A stretch of 64,000 nucleotides of DNA from an uncultured Acetatifactor sp. (GCA_910577185.1 CAJTLR010000012.1:1-64000), one strand, 5' to 3'; counted from the first letter of the stretch, positions 42,698 to 50,855 are shown. Numbers and translations: made by a program. The notes: generated by a model from the letters alone, not told the origin.

Positions 42698-43567
42698 TTA
42701 ATGTGCATTGAATATGGAGCGGGAGATAGAGCTGGTCTTAAACAGCGAGAAGCATAAGAGCAGGGTGTACCCGGCACAGCTCCAGATCGCCTTGTGGATA
42801 TTGGGCGCTGCCCCGATGCCTGCGATCAGTGCGGAATAAATGGCGATACAGACCATGATGAAAAAGCCCTGCAATCCCAGGGCCACCAGCCCCCGCAGGT
42901 AGTTGTTCCCCATCTGCCCCCATTCCCGGCTGGTCATGGTAGCGAAAGGAATCGCGCCGACGGAACAGTAGATATAGATCTCCACCATGCGTCCCACCAG
43001 TACCAGCATGACACAGACCGACAGGATAGGTGTGGTGATCCGGATCAGGGCGGTCTCCACCAGAAGCCCGAACAGTTCCCCGATCCCCATCGTGTCAAGC
43101 TGGGAGGCCAAGCTTCCCAATACGGCAGAAAACCGGATGCTCGTGTTCCCGGTGATCACGGCGGCGCTCCGCCGCACGACTGTCTGCGACAGCTCGAAGA
43201 TCGCCATGGTGATGTCAAACGTATGGGTGACAAGGTAAGTCGCAACATATACCTTGAAGATCCACTTGAAAATGTTGAATGTATCAAAATCGTGCATGTT
43301 ATTCTTTTCCACGATCATGCTGATCAGTTCATAGCATAAAACAAACGTGAGTATGATTCCGGCTATGGGGACGATCACGTTATCTGACAGGGAGCGGATC
43401 ATGGAAAACACCCCAGAGTTCCATGTCTGGGGTGTCTTTGCTACATCCGCCGCCACGTCCCCGACCGCGTCGTTTACCTGGTCGAACAGCCCGGAAAGGT
43501 TCCCCGTGATGCACTCAATCAGGAAATCCTTGATCCACTGCTCGATCTGGTCGAGGATATTCAGCAT
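42698..43567 (-). CDS. VirB6/TrbL-like polytopic transfer protein
   Basis: This 289-residue protein has an N-terminal amphipathic region and about six membrane segments, e.g. VIVPIAGIILTFVLCYELIS, ILSVCVMLVLVGRMVEIYIY and LQGFFIMVCIAIYSALIAGI. It is placed between maff2 and the SpoVG-like gene and ahead of prgI-virB4, the usual place of the VirB6-like channel subunit in Gram-positive ICEs. The ribosome site is AAGGCGGG. The family assignment rests on topology and gene order. Confidence 0.83.
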   Translation of the reverse strand: MLNILDQIEQWIKDFLIECITGNLSGLFDQVNDAVGDVAADVAKTPQTWNSGVFSMIRSLSDNVIVPIAGIILTFVLCYELISMIVEKNNMHDFDTFNIFKWIFKVYVATYLVTHTFDITMAIFELSQTVVRRSAAVITGNTSIRFSAVLGSLASQLDTMGIGELFGLLVETALIRITTPILSVCVMLVLVGRMVEIYIYCSVGAIPFATMTSREWGQMGNNYLRGLVALGLQGFFIMVCIAIYSALIAGIGAAPNIHKAIWSCAGYTLLLCFSLFKTSSISRSIFNAH

Positions 43568-43581
43568 AAGCGGTACCCGCC

Positions 43582-43797
43582 TTAGCTAAACAGGTTGGCC
43601 AGCAGGGGGATCAGCTGCATACCGATCAGGGCAACGCCGCCGCCCGCCATAAGCTGCTTCATTCCCTGCGACTTTGCACCAGGGTTGTCATTGCCGTATC
43701 CCTCCAGGAGGTTGATCACACCCCATACGCCAAGCCCTGCTCCAAGGGCAATTACGAGTACCTTCAAGGTTCCGATCGCGCTGGTGAAAAATGCCAT
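43582..43797 (-). CDS. Maff2 family small membrane protein
   Basis: The 71-residue protein has two hydrophobic segments (TLKVLVIALGAGLGVWGVIN and MAGGGVALIGMQLIPLLANL) linked by GYGNDNPGAKSQGMKQL, the typical Maff2 form. It may be the VirB2-like pilin-type subunit of this transfer system. No good ribosome site is seen before its ATG, an oddity for a protein expected in high amounts. The upstream 213 bases have no gene and carry no clear promoter I can support. Confidence 0.85.
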   Translation of the reverse strand: MAFFTSAIGTLKVLVIALGAGLGVWGVINLLEGYGNDNPGAKSQGMKQLMAGGGVALIGMQLIPLLANLFS

Positions 43798-44010
43798 ATA
43801 TGATATTGAGAACCGGAGTGTTTGTTTTGACGTTTCTGTATGGTTCTTTGTTTTTCTCAGGAAAGAAAAAGCAAATCCCGCCTGCTTTTTTTGTTTTTAC
43901 GGGATCCATCATCCGGTTCCGTCTCCTTTCTTTTTTATGTGCATACGCTTTTCTGTCCTGAGATGGTTTTAAAGGGCGGTGCGCGTATCCTCATAGAAAT
44001 TACCTCCATT

Positions 44011-44040
44011 AAAAAAGCCGCCTGAACATAGTCAGACGGC
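44011..44040 (-). terminator. Terminator overlapping the virD4 stop codon
   Basis: On the minus strand GCCGTCTGA-CTATGT-TCAGGCGGC (one G-U pair) is followed by TTTTTT. The TGA stop of virD4 (44032-44034) is the last triplet of the first arm, so a ribosome finishing virD4 would cover the stem. This suggests that read-through into maff2 and later genes depends on translation status, or that maff2 has its own promoter. Confidence 0.75.
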
Positions 44041-45810
44041 AAGATTGCCGGTTTCGGGCAGAGCTTCCAGTTCGCAGACCTCAAACACATCATCCGGTTT
44101 GACTTTCAGCCGGCGTTTCAGGAATTTTGCCACATCAAACGTATTTTTCGGGTCTGCGTCCGAAAGGTATTTGTACTGCGGGTGTTTGGTTATATCAAAC
44201 TTGTCGGAGAAGAAGGGGCGGACACCCTGTACCTGGAGGATACATTTGCCCCCGTCCATGACCGCAAGTTCATCGGGTGTCATAAGTTCCTTTCCCAATT
44301 TCTGATAATTTAAGCCGTAACTGCGCTGGCTGCCCCGCGTGTCAGATGTGTTGAAGCTGTCTATCGTCTCCTTTCCAAGGGTAGCTGAAATCTCTTTTAA
44401 GGTACTCTGCTCCTTGCCGCCCAGAAACAACACACAGGAGCAGTTGCCGATGATCGTCTCCGCATGGTCTTTATAGACAGCTTTTAACTGGCTCTGCGTC
44501 TGGACGATCACATGGGCGGAAATCTCACGGCTCCGGATCACCGATATCAGGTGTTCAAAGTTGGGGATCTTCTGATTCGCAAATTCATCCAGCAGGCAGG
44601 TGACGTGTGTTTTCAGTGCGCCGCCGTTTTCCAGCGCCCGGTCGCAGAGTACATTAAACATCTGCGTATAAACCATGGATGCGATGAAATTGAATGTTGT
44701 ATCCGTGTCGGATACGATGCAGAACAGGGCAGTCTTGCGGTCGCCCAGTTTGTCAAGCTCCAGTTCGTCATCCATCATCATGTCGCGGACTTCCTTAATG
44801 TCAAAGGGAGCCATCCTTGCGCCGCAGGAAATCAGGATAGATTTTGCGGTCTTGCCCGCCGCCATTTTGTATTTTTTATACTGGCGGACAGCGAAATGCT
44901 CCGGGTCGCGCTGTTCCAGCCGGTCAAACATCATATCCACAGCATTTTTAAAGGTTTCGTCCTCTTCGCGGACTTCGGAAGCGTTGAGCATTTCCAATAG
45001 CGTATTGAAGTTCTTCTCATTCTCCGGAGCCTCATACCAGATGTAAGCGATCAGCGCCTGATAATACAGGGCTTCCGCCTTGCTCCAGAAATCCTCCCCG
45101 CCTTTGCTGTCCTCCCCCTTGGTATTCTCCATGATACAGTTGACCAGCTTCAAGATGTCGTTCTCACAGCGCAGATAGCGGAAGGGGTTATAGCGCATGG
45201 ACTGCTTGAAGTCGATGGTATTGAGGATCTTGATCTCATACCCACCGCGCTGGAGCATTTTCCCACACTCCAGAACCACAGTACCTTTCGGATCTGTGAC
45301 AACATACGAACTGTTCATTTGCATGAGGTTCGGCTTGACATGGAACCTGGTCTTACCGGAGCCGGATCCGCCAATGATCAGCACGTTTTTGTTGATGTTG
45401 TATTTTGGTATCTTGTTCCTGCCGATCATGATCCGTTCCGTCTGGGTCAGGAGGATATTATTGTCAAACTTGGGATCGATAAAAGGCTCTATATCTTTTG
45501 CGTTGCCCCATCGGGCGCTGCCATATTCCACGCCGTGCCGGTATTTTTTTGCGTTCTTCCCTTTGAAATAAACTGCCGCCCGGACAGCCGCCGCCCCCGC
45601 GATGCCGAACAGCAGGTCACGGGGGTGGAAGCTGGGAAGCGGGTTCTGCGTGATTGCCGTCCCCAGGTCAGAAATCGCCGCCATGGCTTTTGTTACCACA
45701 TCGGCACCAGCGGAAAGGCGGTAACTCTCCGCAATTTTGGAGAAAATCCAGAACATCATCACATAAGGCAGGTTGGGGATAACGTACTTTTTAATTTCGA
45801 TATTCTTCAA
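44032..45810 (-). CDS. virD4: Type IV coupling protein VirD4/TraG-like
   Basis: This 592-residue ATPase links the relaxosome to the secretion channel. Two N-terminal membrane segments (PYVMMFWIFSKIAESYR and LLFGIAGAAAVRAAVYF) are followed by Walker A GGSGSGKT at 147-154 and Walker B CLLDEFANQ near 385. FLGGKEQSTLKEISATLG is a conserved late block. Translation starts at TTG 45810, overlapping the stop of the DUF3801 gene (TTGA overlap), so it is coupled to it. The gene ends inside the terminator at 44011-44040. Confidence 0.93.
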   Translation of the reverse strand: MKNIEIKKYVIPNLPYVMMFWIFSKIAESYRLSAGADVVTKAMAAISDLGTAITQNPLPSFHPRDLLFGIAGAAAVRAAVYFKGKNAKKYRHGVEYGSARWGNAKDIEPFIDPKFDNNILLTQTERIMIGRNKIPKYNINKNVLIIGGSGSGKTRFHVKPNLMQMNSSYVVTDPKGTVVLECGKMLQRGGYEIKILNTIDFKQSMRYNPFRYLRCENDILKLVNCIMENTKGEDSKGGEDFWSKAEALYYQALIAYIWYEAPENEKNFNTLLEMLNASEVREEDETFKNAVDMMFDRLEQRDPEHFAVRQYKKYKMAAGKTAKSILISCGARMAPFDIKEVRDMMMDDELELDKLGDRKTALFCIVSDTDTTFNFIASMVYTQMFNVLCDRALENGGALKTHVTCLLDEFANQKIPNFEHLISVIRSREISAHVIVQTQSQLKAVYKDHAETIIGNCSCVLFLGGKEQSTLKEISATLGKETIDSFNTSDTRGSQRSYGLNYQKLGKELMTPDELAVMDGGKCILQVQGVRPFFSDKFDITKHPQYKYLSDADPKNTFDVAKFLKRRLKVKPDDVFEVCELEALPETGNLAV

Positions 45811-46274
45811 CGCTCAAACCCTCCTTTGTCCCGGTTCTTTGCTTTGTCGGATACCAGGTTCTTCACAATCTCCTTGAAGTGGGAGAGCTGCTTTTTCAGC
45901 GACGGCTTCCTCTGCCGGTTCAGGGTCTTTGCCGTGTATTCCGCAAAAGCGGCATTCAGCGCGTCTGCATCACGGGCTTTGAAAAACACAAGGTATTTTC
46001 CCTGTGCCGGATCTTTTTTCAGGGCAAAATCTATGCCGTATTTGCGGGCGCAGCGTTCAAAGGACTTGATATTCTGGTCGGTGATCTCGATGTTCTGGAC
46101 GCCTGTTCCCTGCTTTACAAGGCTCTTAACGCTCTGCTTGCCGTGTTTCTGTTCCTGCGCCTGTTTTTGATACTGCCGGATCGCCCATTTCAAAAGCTCC
46201 GCCGTCAGCCGGCCTCCGTCTTTTCCTACCCGTATCACAAGCGCCACGGATTTATCCCTTATCTCGTCCTGCAT
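45807..46274 (-). CDS. DUF3801/PcfB-like protein with KPS tail
   Basis: The 155-residue protein has SVKSLVKQGTGVQNIEITDQ and FERCARKYGIDFALKKDPAQ, the core of DUF3801, a family including PcfB, which in enterococcal plasmid pCF10 acts with the relaxase and coupling protein. It ends KPSLKKQLSHFKEIVKNLV, a KPS tail. Its stop overlaps the virD4 start, consistent with a working pair. The ATG has AAAGGAGGT. A role in substrate delivery to VirD4 is inferred from the family. Confidence 0.86.
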   Translation of the reverse strand: MQDEIRDKSVALVIRVGKDGGRLTAELLKWAIRQYQKQAQEQKHGKQSVKSLVKQGTGVQNIEITDQNIKSFERCARKYGIDFALKKDPAQGKYLVFFKARDADALNAAFAEYTAKTLNRQRKPSLKKQLSHFKEIVKNLVSDKAKNRDKGGFER

Positions 46275-46311
46275 AGTGCATTACCTCCTTTCCAGCGGGT
46301 AACAGGCTGTT

Positions 46312-46818
46312 TCATCGTGCCTCACCGCCCTTAACTTTACTTGCGGCCATACTGCGCTGGCCAGCTTCCCGTTTTTTATCGCTCAGGTCGCTCAGGATCG
46401 AGGGCTTTTCTGCCTGCATATGCGGTTTTTCCTCCGGCGGGATGGCCTGCTCCGTTTCCTGCTGGTCTGCCGCGTTTTTACCGGCGTCCATGATCGCTTC
46501 CCCGATCTGCCCGTCCATATCGAACAGTTCAGACATATTGGAAGGCCATTGTTCAGCGATAAATTGCAGAGGATTCTCCATACGGAGTAAAATCTCTACA
46601 TCACCCCGTTCATACTTGAAATCATCCTTCACAAAGTCGTATGCCGCCTGCATAGCGGCAATCTCTGCGCTTTGTGCGATGATCTCTTCTTTATCCATGC
46701 CTAAAAGTGCCGCATGGAACTCGGCCATATTCTGATCCAGCACCGCTTCCAGTACAGATGCCATCTGCTCCTGTTGCTGTGCGTGACCAGCCGGATCGGT
46801 CTGTTTTTGTATTGTCAT
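46312..46818 (-). CDS. ICE protein (168 aa) with KPS tail, DUF3848-like
   Basis: This is a soluble, mostly helical acidic protein. NMAEFHAALLGMDKEEIIAQ and VEILLRMENPLQFIAEQWP recall the DUF3848 group of ICE proteins; the match is from memory and incomplete. The C-terminal KPSILSDLSDKKREAGQRSM is one of the seven KPS tails and is almost a copy of that in the DUF6674 protein. It lies between DUF3846 and DUF3801 genes in the same operon. Function unknown. Confidence 0.7.
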   Translation of the reverse strand: MTIQKQTDPAGHAQQQEQMASVLEAVLDQNMAEFHAALLGMDKEEIIAQSAEIAAMQAAYDFVKDDFKYERGDVEILLRMENPLQFIAEQWPSNMSELFDMDGQIGEAIMDAGKNAADQQETEQAIPPEEKPHMQAEKPSILSDLSDKKREAGQRSMAASKVKGGEAR

Positions 46819-46819
46819 T

Positions 46820-47272
46820 TTATGCCCCGCTTTCTATGCCGCCCCATTTCGTCAGCACCACCGTGTCGCCGTCGGAAAGGCTGTCCCAAAGTCCGTAAAC
46901 AATATCTGCCACATCATCCGGATCTGCATAAGCAGTGCCGGCGACCATCATAAATTCTCCCGGCCTTGCGAAAATGTCCTGAAATTCCTTCTGCTGTCCG
47001 GCAGTGAGGGAAGCAAAGTTGCAGCCTTCCTCCGGTACGCCGCACAACAGGAATGTGCCGCTGATATAGCCTTTTTTCCCAGGCAGGCAGCGGTTCGGGG
47101 CAAGGCCGGCGGTATCCTCCCGGCTGATAAGAAGCACCTTCTGGGGAAGGAAGCATCCCACCTGTACAGCCCCTCCCAGCACCGTTTCCACCGATTCCAG
47201 GGTGTTAGGTATCACAGCCGGCCTGGGCGATTTTCCCGGTTCCACGATCAGAATGTCCATATTTTGCGTCAT
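46820..47272 (-). CDS. DUF3846 family ICE protein
   Basis: The 150-residue protein begins DILIVEPGKSPRPAVIPNTL and contains LESVETVLGGAVQVGCF, APNRCLPGKKGYISGTFLLCG, the usual sequence blocks of DUF3846. The C-terminal half has an additional region ending in VVLTKWGGIESGA. DUF3846 proteins are frequent in ICEs and phages, with no known role. The ATG has AAAGGAGGAC. Confidence 0.83.
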   Translation of the reverse strand: MTQNMDILIVEPGKSPRPAVIPNTLESVETVLGGAVQVGCFLPQKVLLISREDTAGLAPNRCLPGKKGYISGTFLLCGVPEEGCNFASLTAGQQKEFQDIFARPGEFMMVAGTAYADPDDVADIVYGLWDSLSDGDTVVLTKWGGIESGA

Positions 47273-47375
47273 GTTTGTTGTCCTCCTTTAAATTTTCTTG
47301 TTTATGTGCCAGCCCGCAAGGTATCAGGGGCTTCCACAACGATAAAAACTACCGGCGGAAAAAGAAATCCGTCAG

Positions 47376-48344
47376 TTATCCCGCGCCGAAGCCATTTGCC
47401 ATGTCATGGCTGACAAGGCTGGAATAATACTGGCTGATCGTCACAGGGGCATTGAACAGGGCAGAAAGGGTATAGGCCCGGATATTCCCAATCAGCGTCG
47501 TGTTCTTATCCAGGCAGTCCATCACATAACGGATATGCTCACTGTCCAGCTTCAGCAGGCGGCTCTTTACCACCTCCGTACACATGTCCTCCTGGTTGAT
47601 GCGCACCGTAGGCCGTCTGCTGCAACAGACCTCCGCCATCAGTTCCACAAAGCCGTCCAGACGTTCCCTGTCATAAGGGTTATCCTGCAAAAGTATCTCA
47701 TAGCTGATGTTCTCCCGGATCAATTCACGGTAGGCGGACATCTTATCCATCCCATCTATCTTTTTTTCTCCTGTCCGTGAAAAGTTATCCACAGTTTCCA
47801 CATCCGGCCGCCCCGTTCCTGCCGGATAGATAGATGGATCAGTATCACTCTTGTCAGTTTTATTTAAGTCAGTATTATTTGTTTGTGATTTTCGCAATTC
47901 CTGACTTGTGGTTTTCACATTTCCTGATTTGTGATTTTCACAATTCTTGATTTGTGATTCCTGCCGGGTGTCTGGTTTTCCCCCGCTGATAAAGTTTTTA
48001 ACGTAGATCACGTTGGGCTTCCCCAGCCCGCGCCGGACACGCTCCACCAGTCCGACGCCTTTTGCCGCGTCCAGTTCGTTCAGGAGCTTATTCGCTTTCT
48101 GTTCCGCACAGCCAAGGGTTTCCATCACATCGGCGATGGTGTAAATGATATAGACACGCCCGTCCTGATCCAGCCAGTTGTTCCTGACAGAAAGAGCCAT
48201 GCGGTCGAGCAGCAGCCCGTAAAGCACTTTTGCTTCCACAGACAGCCCCTTAAATCGGCTGTCCGTGAACAGCACTTTGGGGATACGGTAGAAACTGTAT
48301 TGTTCCGCCTCGTTGCCATAGTAATAATCCAGTTGTAACGGCAT
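47376..48344 (-). CDS. repA: Replication initiator protein RepA (RepA_N type)
   Basis: This 322-residue protein has the RepA N-terminal domain FYRIPKVLFTDSRFKGLSVE and AKVLYGLLLDRMALSVRNNW, followed by a winged-helix-like region VYIIYTIADVMETLGCAEQK and a C-terminal DnaD-like helical region. RepA proteins start plasmid-type replication, and in ICEs they may allow replication of the excised circle. It lies downstream of parA-parB, behind two terminators. The start has AAAAGGAGGCGG. An origin is not recognised; the short Asn/Thr-rich spacer between domains (DNA 47830-47945) has direct repeats of TTGTGATTTTC-like words that could be iterons. Confidence 0.88.
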   Translation of the reverse strand: MPLQLDYYYGNEAEQYSFYRIPKVLFTDSRFKGLSVEAKVLYGLLLDRMALSVRNNWLDQDGRVYIIYTIADVMETLGCAEQKANKLLNELDAAKGVGLVERVRRGLGKPNVIYVKNFISGGKPDTRQESQIKNCENHKSGNVKTTSQELRKSQTNNTDLNKTDKSDTDPSIYPAGTGRPDVETVDNFSRTGEKKIDGMDKMSAYRELIRENISYEILLQDNPYDRERLDGFVELMAEVCCSRRPTVRINQEDMCTEVVKSRLLKLDSEHIRYVMDCLDKNTTLIGNIRAYTLSALFNAPVTISQYYSSLVSHDMANGFGAG

Positions 48345-48374
48345 ATCTGTCCGCCTCCTTTTCCAGTTTTTCAG

Positions 48375-48414
48375 ACAAAAAAGCCCCGGCAGATGTAAAA
48401 CGTCTGCCGGGGCT
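48375..48414 (-). terminator. Second of two tandem terminators after parB
   Basis: On the minus strand AGCCCCGGCAGACG pairs with CATCTGCCGGGGCT around a TTTTA loop (12 of 14 arm positions exact) and continues into TTTTTT. It lies 30 bases ahead of the repA ATG region, so repA expression must use read-through or its own signal. Confidence 0.85.
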
Positions 48415-48430
48415 GATATATCGTGAACGC

Positions 48431-48472
48431 AAAAAAGCCGCCCGGTAACAAAAATCAGTCACCGGGCGGCTT
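48431..48472 (-). terminator. First of two tandem terminators after parB
   Basis: On the minus strand AAGCCGCCCGGTGA pairs with TTACCGGGCGGCTT (near perfect), then TTTTTT. It begins 9 bases after the parB stop. Two strong terminators in a row separate the partition genes from repA and the transfer operon. Confidence 0.88.
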
Positions 48473-48480
48473 ATGCGGCC

Positions 48481-49392
48481 TTACTCATGTTCTGTTTTCC
48501 ACGTTTCCAGAAGGGAGAAGATCACGTCTTCCATCTGTTTCGGGGTGTAGTTTTTTGGGAAATACTTCTTTAACCTGTCATTTTTCAGTGTCACCTGGAC
48601 GGGAACCGGACGTTCTTCTGTCAGTATCGCGTCCATCACGTCCACGCCCAGCTTCCCCTCCTGGCTGTACTTTTTCAGGCGTTTTGCCTGTTCCAGCGAA
48701 GGGACAGCGGACAGTTCCTCCATTACTCCGAGAAGCGTTTCCTGTTCCGCCAGCGTAAGGTAGGACAGCTCCACGGCGGGATTAAACGGCACTTTCTTAT
48801 CGTCCACCATTTGGAGGAGCCTGGGGTAGAGTTCCGTCAGGCGGATAAACCGCTGCACCTGCTTGTAGCTTTCTCCCGCGTTTTCCGCCACGATCTCCAC
48901 CGATGCCTTCCCTTTTAAATTCTGGCCAACTTGTCCAGAATTTCCTTTTCCGGGTCTTCCGGCTCTGCGCCGGATCGCGTCCAGCTTCATTTTATAGGCC
49001 CACGCCTTTTCACTGGGAAGCAGGTTCTCCCGCTGGATGTTGCTGTCCACCATGAAAAGGATGGCTTCGTCATCGTCCAGTTCCCGGATAATCACCGGCA
49101 TGGCAGTCTTTCCTGCCAGTTCGGAGGCGTGTCTGCGCCTGTGCCCGGCTATCAGTTCATAGCCGCCCTCCGTGCGGGGGCGGGCGATCCCCGGAACAAG
49201 GACGCCATGCTCCCGGACGCTTTCCACCATATCCTCCATGGTCTGATCGTCCAGTACCTTGAACGGGTGGTTTTTGAAGGGGAACAGGTCGCCCAGCGCA
49301 ATTTCCTGTATATTCCCGCTTCCTGCCGGTGGCGGCGCACCGAACAGGTCGTCAAAAGAAGTCATTTCGATGTTTTTCGCACTGTTTTTCAT
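48481..49392 (-). CDS. parB: ParB family partition protein
   Basis: This 303-residue protein has the ParB nuclease-like N-domain (LGDLFPFKNHPFKV, then GGYELIAGHRRRHASELAG, the GxxRxxA-type motif) and a central helix-turn-helix region with KASVEIVAENAGESYKQVQR. It works with ParA for segregation of the excised element or as a regulator. The ATG overlaps the parA stop by 4 bases. Followed by two terminators. No parS site is recognised. Confidence 0.92.
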   Translation of the reverse strand: MKNSAKNIEMTSFDDLFGAPPPAGSGNIQEIALGDLFPFKNHPFKVLDDQTMEDMVESVREHGVLVPGIARPRTEGGYELIAGHRRRHASELAGKTAMPVIIRELDDDEAILFMVDSNIQRENLLPSEKAWAYKMKLDAIRRRAGRPGKGNSGQVGQNLKGKASVEIVAENAGESYKQVQRFIRLTELYPRLLQMVDDKKVPFNPAVELSYLTLAEQETLLGVMEELSAVPSLEQAKRLKKYSQEGKLGVDVMDAILTEERPVPVQVTLKNDRLKKYFPKNYTPKQMEDVIFSLLETWKTEHE

Positions 49393-50171
49393 ACGCCCAC
49401 CAGCTCCCTTGTCAATGCCTCATAGGCCGCCGCAACCTTGCCGGACGGGTCATGGAGGTAGATGCTCTTTCCCTCCGCGCTGGTCTCTGCCGCCCGGACG
49501 GACAGGGGGATAATGCTCTCGAATATCCGCAGTTTCCCGTCATAAGTTTTGTGCAGGATCTCCACGATGTCCCTTGCGTAATTCGTCCTCATATCTGCCA
49601 TTGTGACCAGTATCCCGGCGATGGACAGCCCCGGATTGATCTGCCGCTTTACTTTCGATATTGTCCGGATCAGCTGTTCAAGTCCTTTAATCGAGAGGAA
49701 TTGGGCCTGCACCGGTATGATTATTTCGTCTGCCGCCGCAAGTGCATTGATCGTCAGCATACCGAGCGACGGGGTGCAGTCCAGGATAATCACATCGTAT
49801 GCGCCACGGACTGTCTGAAGGTACTGGCGCAGGATCGTCTCCCGGCTCATGGTGTTCACCAGCGTAACTTCAAGCCCCGAAAGCTCAATGTTTGCGGGGA
49901 GAAGGTCAACACCTTCCTCATGGTGGAGGATTCCCCCGCCTTCCGGCAGGGGAGAATCCGTGATAACCGCGCCCAGCACTGTAGCCAGAGTGACCTCCAT
50001 CTGGTCAGGATGCTGATAGCCAAGGCTTGCCGTCATGGAACCCTGTGCATCCACGTCTACCAGAAGGACTTTTTTTCCCTCACGGGCCAGTCCGACGCCA
50101 AGACTTACGGAACTCATGGTCTTCGAGCATCCGCCTTTCTGATTACACAGGCAGTAGATTGTAGCTCCCAT
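49389..50171 (-). CDS. parA: ParA/Soj family partition ATPase
   Basis: From the ATG at 50171 (GAGGGGGTG site) the protein has 260 residues. The deviant Walker A motif is QKGGCSKT (residues 11-18), followed by VLLVDVDAQGSMTASLG and VIILDCTPSLGMLTI. It is a P-loop ATPase that moves ParB-DNA complexes. It overlaps parB by 4 bases and follows the DUF5348 gene by 2 bases. Confidence 0.93.
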   Translation of the reverse strand: MGATIYCLCNQKGGCSKTMSSVSLGVGLAREGKKVLLVDVDAQGSMTASLGYQHPDQMEVTLATVLGAVITDSPLPEGGGILHHEEGVDLLPANIELSGLEVTLVNTMSRETILRQYLQTVRGAYDVIILDCTPSLGMLTINALAAADEIIIPVQAQFLSIKGLEQLIRTISKVKRQINPGLSIAGILVTMADMRTNYARDIVEILHKTYDGKLRIFESIIPLSVRAAETSAEGKSIYLHDPSGKVAAAYEALTRELVGV

Positions 50172-50173
50172 GG

Positions 50174-50620
50174 TTACACCCCCTCTCTTACACGGACGGT
50201 AAGTCCATCCATACACACATCGTTATGGCCTACCAGATAATAGTCCGTCCCGTCATGCTCCACCCGTGTCCAAACCCAGCACATCACTTCCGGCCATCCT
50301 TCCGGCACCAGAGCTTCGATCCCCGATCCGCTTGTGTAGTAGTGCCCGTGGGAGGTTTCGTATCTGCCGCTGCTGTTCTTATGTAAGCGGCTTGTCTCCT
50401 TAACAGGGCGGGAGAGGTATTTCAGCCTATGATTTACGGTAGAAAGTTTTTCCATGATTTCCCGGAGTTCTTCAATGAGGAAAAGCTGCTCGCCGTCCTC
50501 ATAATCAATATGGAGGCCGCTCAGATCCCCATATGTTTCAAAAGATGATAACCTTAAAAGGCTCTCAATATTCCAGTTCAGTTTCTGCGCTTCCGCGAAG
50601 ACTTTGTTAATATCTGCCAT
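50174..50620 (-). CDS. DUF5348 family ICE protein
   Basis: From the ATG at 50620 the product has 148 residues. Conserved blocks are KVFAEAQKLNWNIESLLRL, VKETSRLHKNSSGRYETSHG, HYYTSGSGIEAL and DGTDYYLVGHNDVCMDGLTV, which identify DUF5348, a small domain common in clostridial ICEs. The N-terminal half is helical, the C-terminal half looks like a beta-rich domain. It overlaps the SymE-like gene by 14 bases and precedes parA. Function unknown. Confidence 0.85.
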   Translation of the reverse strand: MADINKVFAEAQKLNWNIESLLRLSSFETYGDLSGLHIDYEDGEQLFLIEELREIMEKLSTVNHRLKYLSRPVKETSRLHKNSSGRYETSHGHYYTSGSGIEALVPEGWPEVMCWVWTRVEHDGTDYYLVGHNDVCMDGLTVRVREGV

Positions 50621-50855
50621 TTTTACCCGCCTTTCCCCGGCGTCTGCTATCTGCCGGTTTCGTTTCCTGTGTCTGCTGTTCCTGTTCCCCTGCAATCCGC
50701 TCGATGATAAGTCTGTCCGGCTGGCAGGATACTGTCACCTTGTCTCCTATGGAAAATCCCAGTTCTCCCAGCCAGTTCCCTTGCAGTATGATCTTTGGTA
50801 TCACGTTATAAGCAGCGGTGGTTCCGCTGTAAACAGTCAAGTTTCTGCTTTCCAT
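50607..50855 (-). CDS. SymE/AbrB-like small protein (82 aa)
   Basis: The domain VIPKIILQGNWLGELGFSIG followed by DKVTVSCQPDRLIIERI matches the SymE toxin-like, swapped-hairpin AbrB fold. E. coli SymE was described as an SOS-induced RNA-targeting toxin, but ICE versions may simply bind DNA as regulators. The basic C-terminal tail (SRRRGKAGKNGRY) supports nucleic-acid binding. It is the first gene of the par-repA side operon. No antitoxin gene or obvious antisense RNA is identified. Confidence 0.75.
   Translation of the reverse strand: MESRNLTVYSGTTAAYNVIPKIILQGNWLGELGFSIGDKVTVSCQPDRLIIERIAGEQEQQTQETKPADSRRRGKAGKNGRY

Noticed and set aside
47830..47945. Repeats of TTGTGATTTTC-like words considered as a CRISPR array or plasmid iterons
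   Set aside because: The repeats are short, irregular and lie inside the repA coding sequence; there are no uniform spacers, so no CRISPR. Iterons remain possible but unsupported.
50607..50855. Full SymE toxin-antitoxin system
   Set aside because: The protein fold matches, but no antisense RNA promoter or antitoxin gene could be supported, so only the protein is called.
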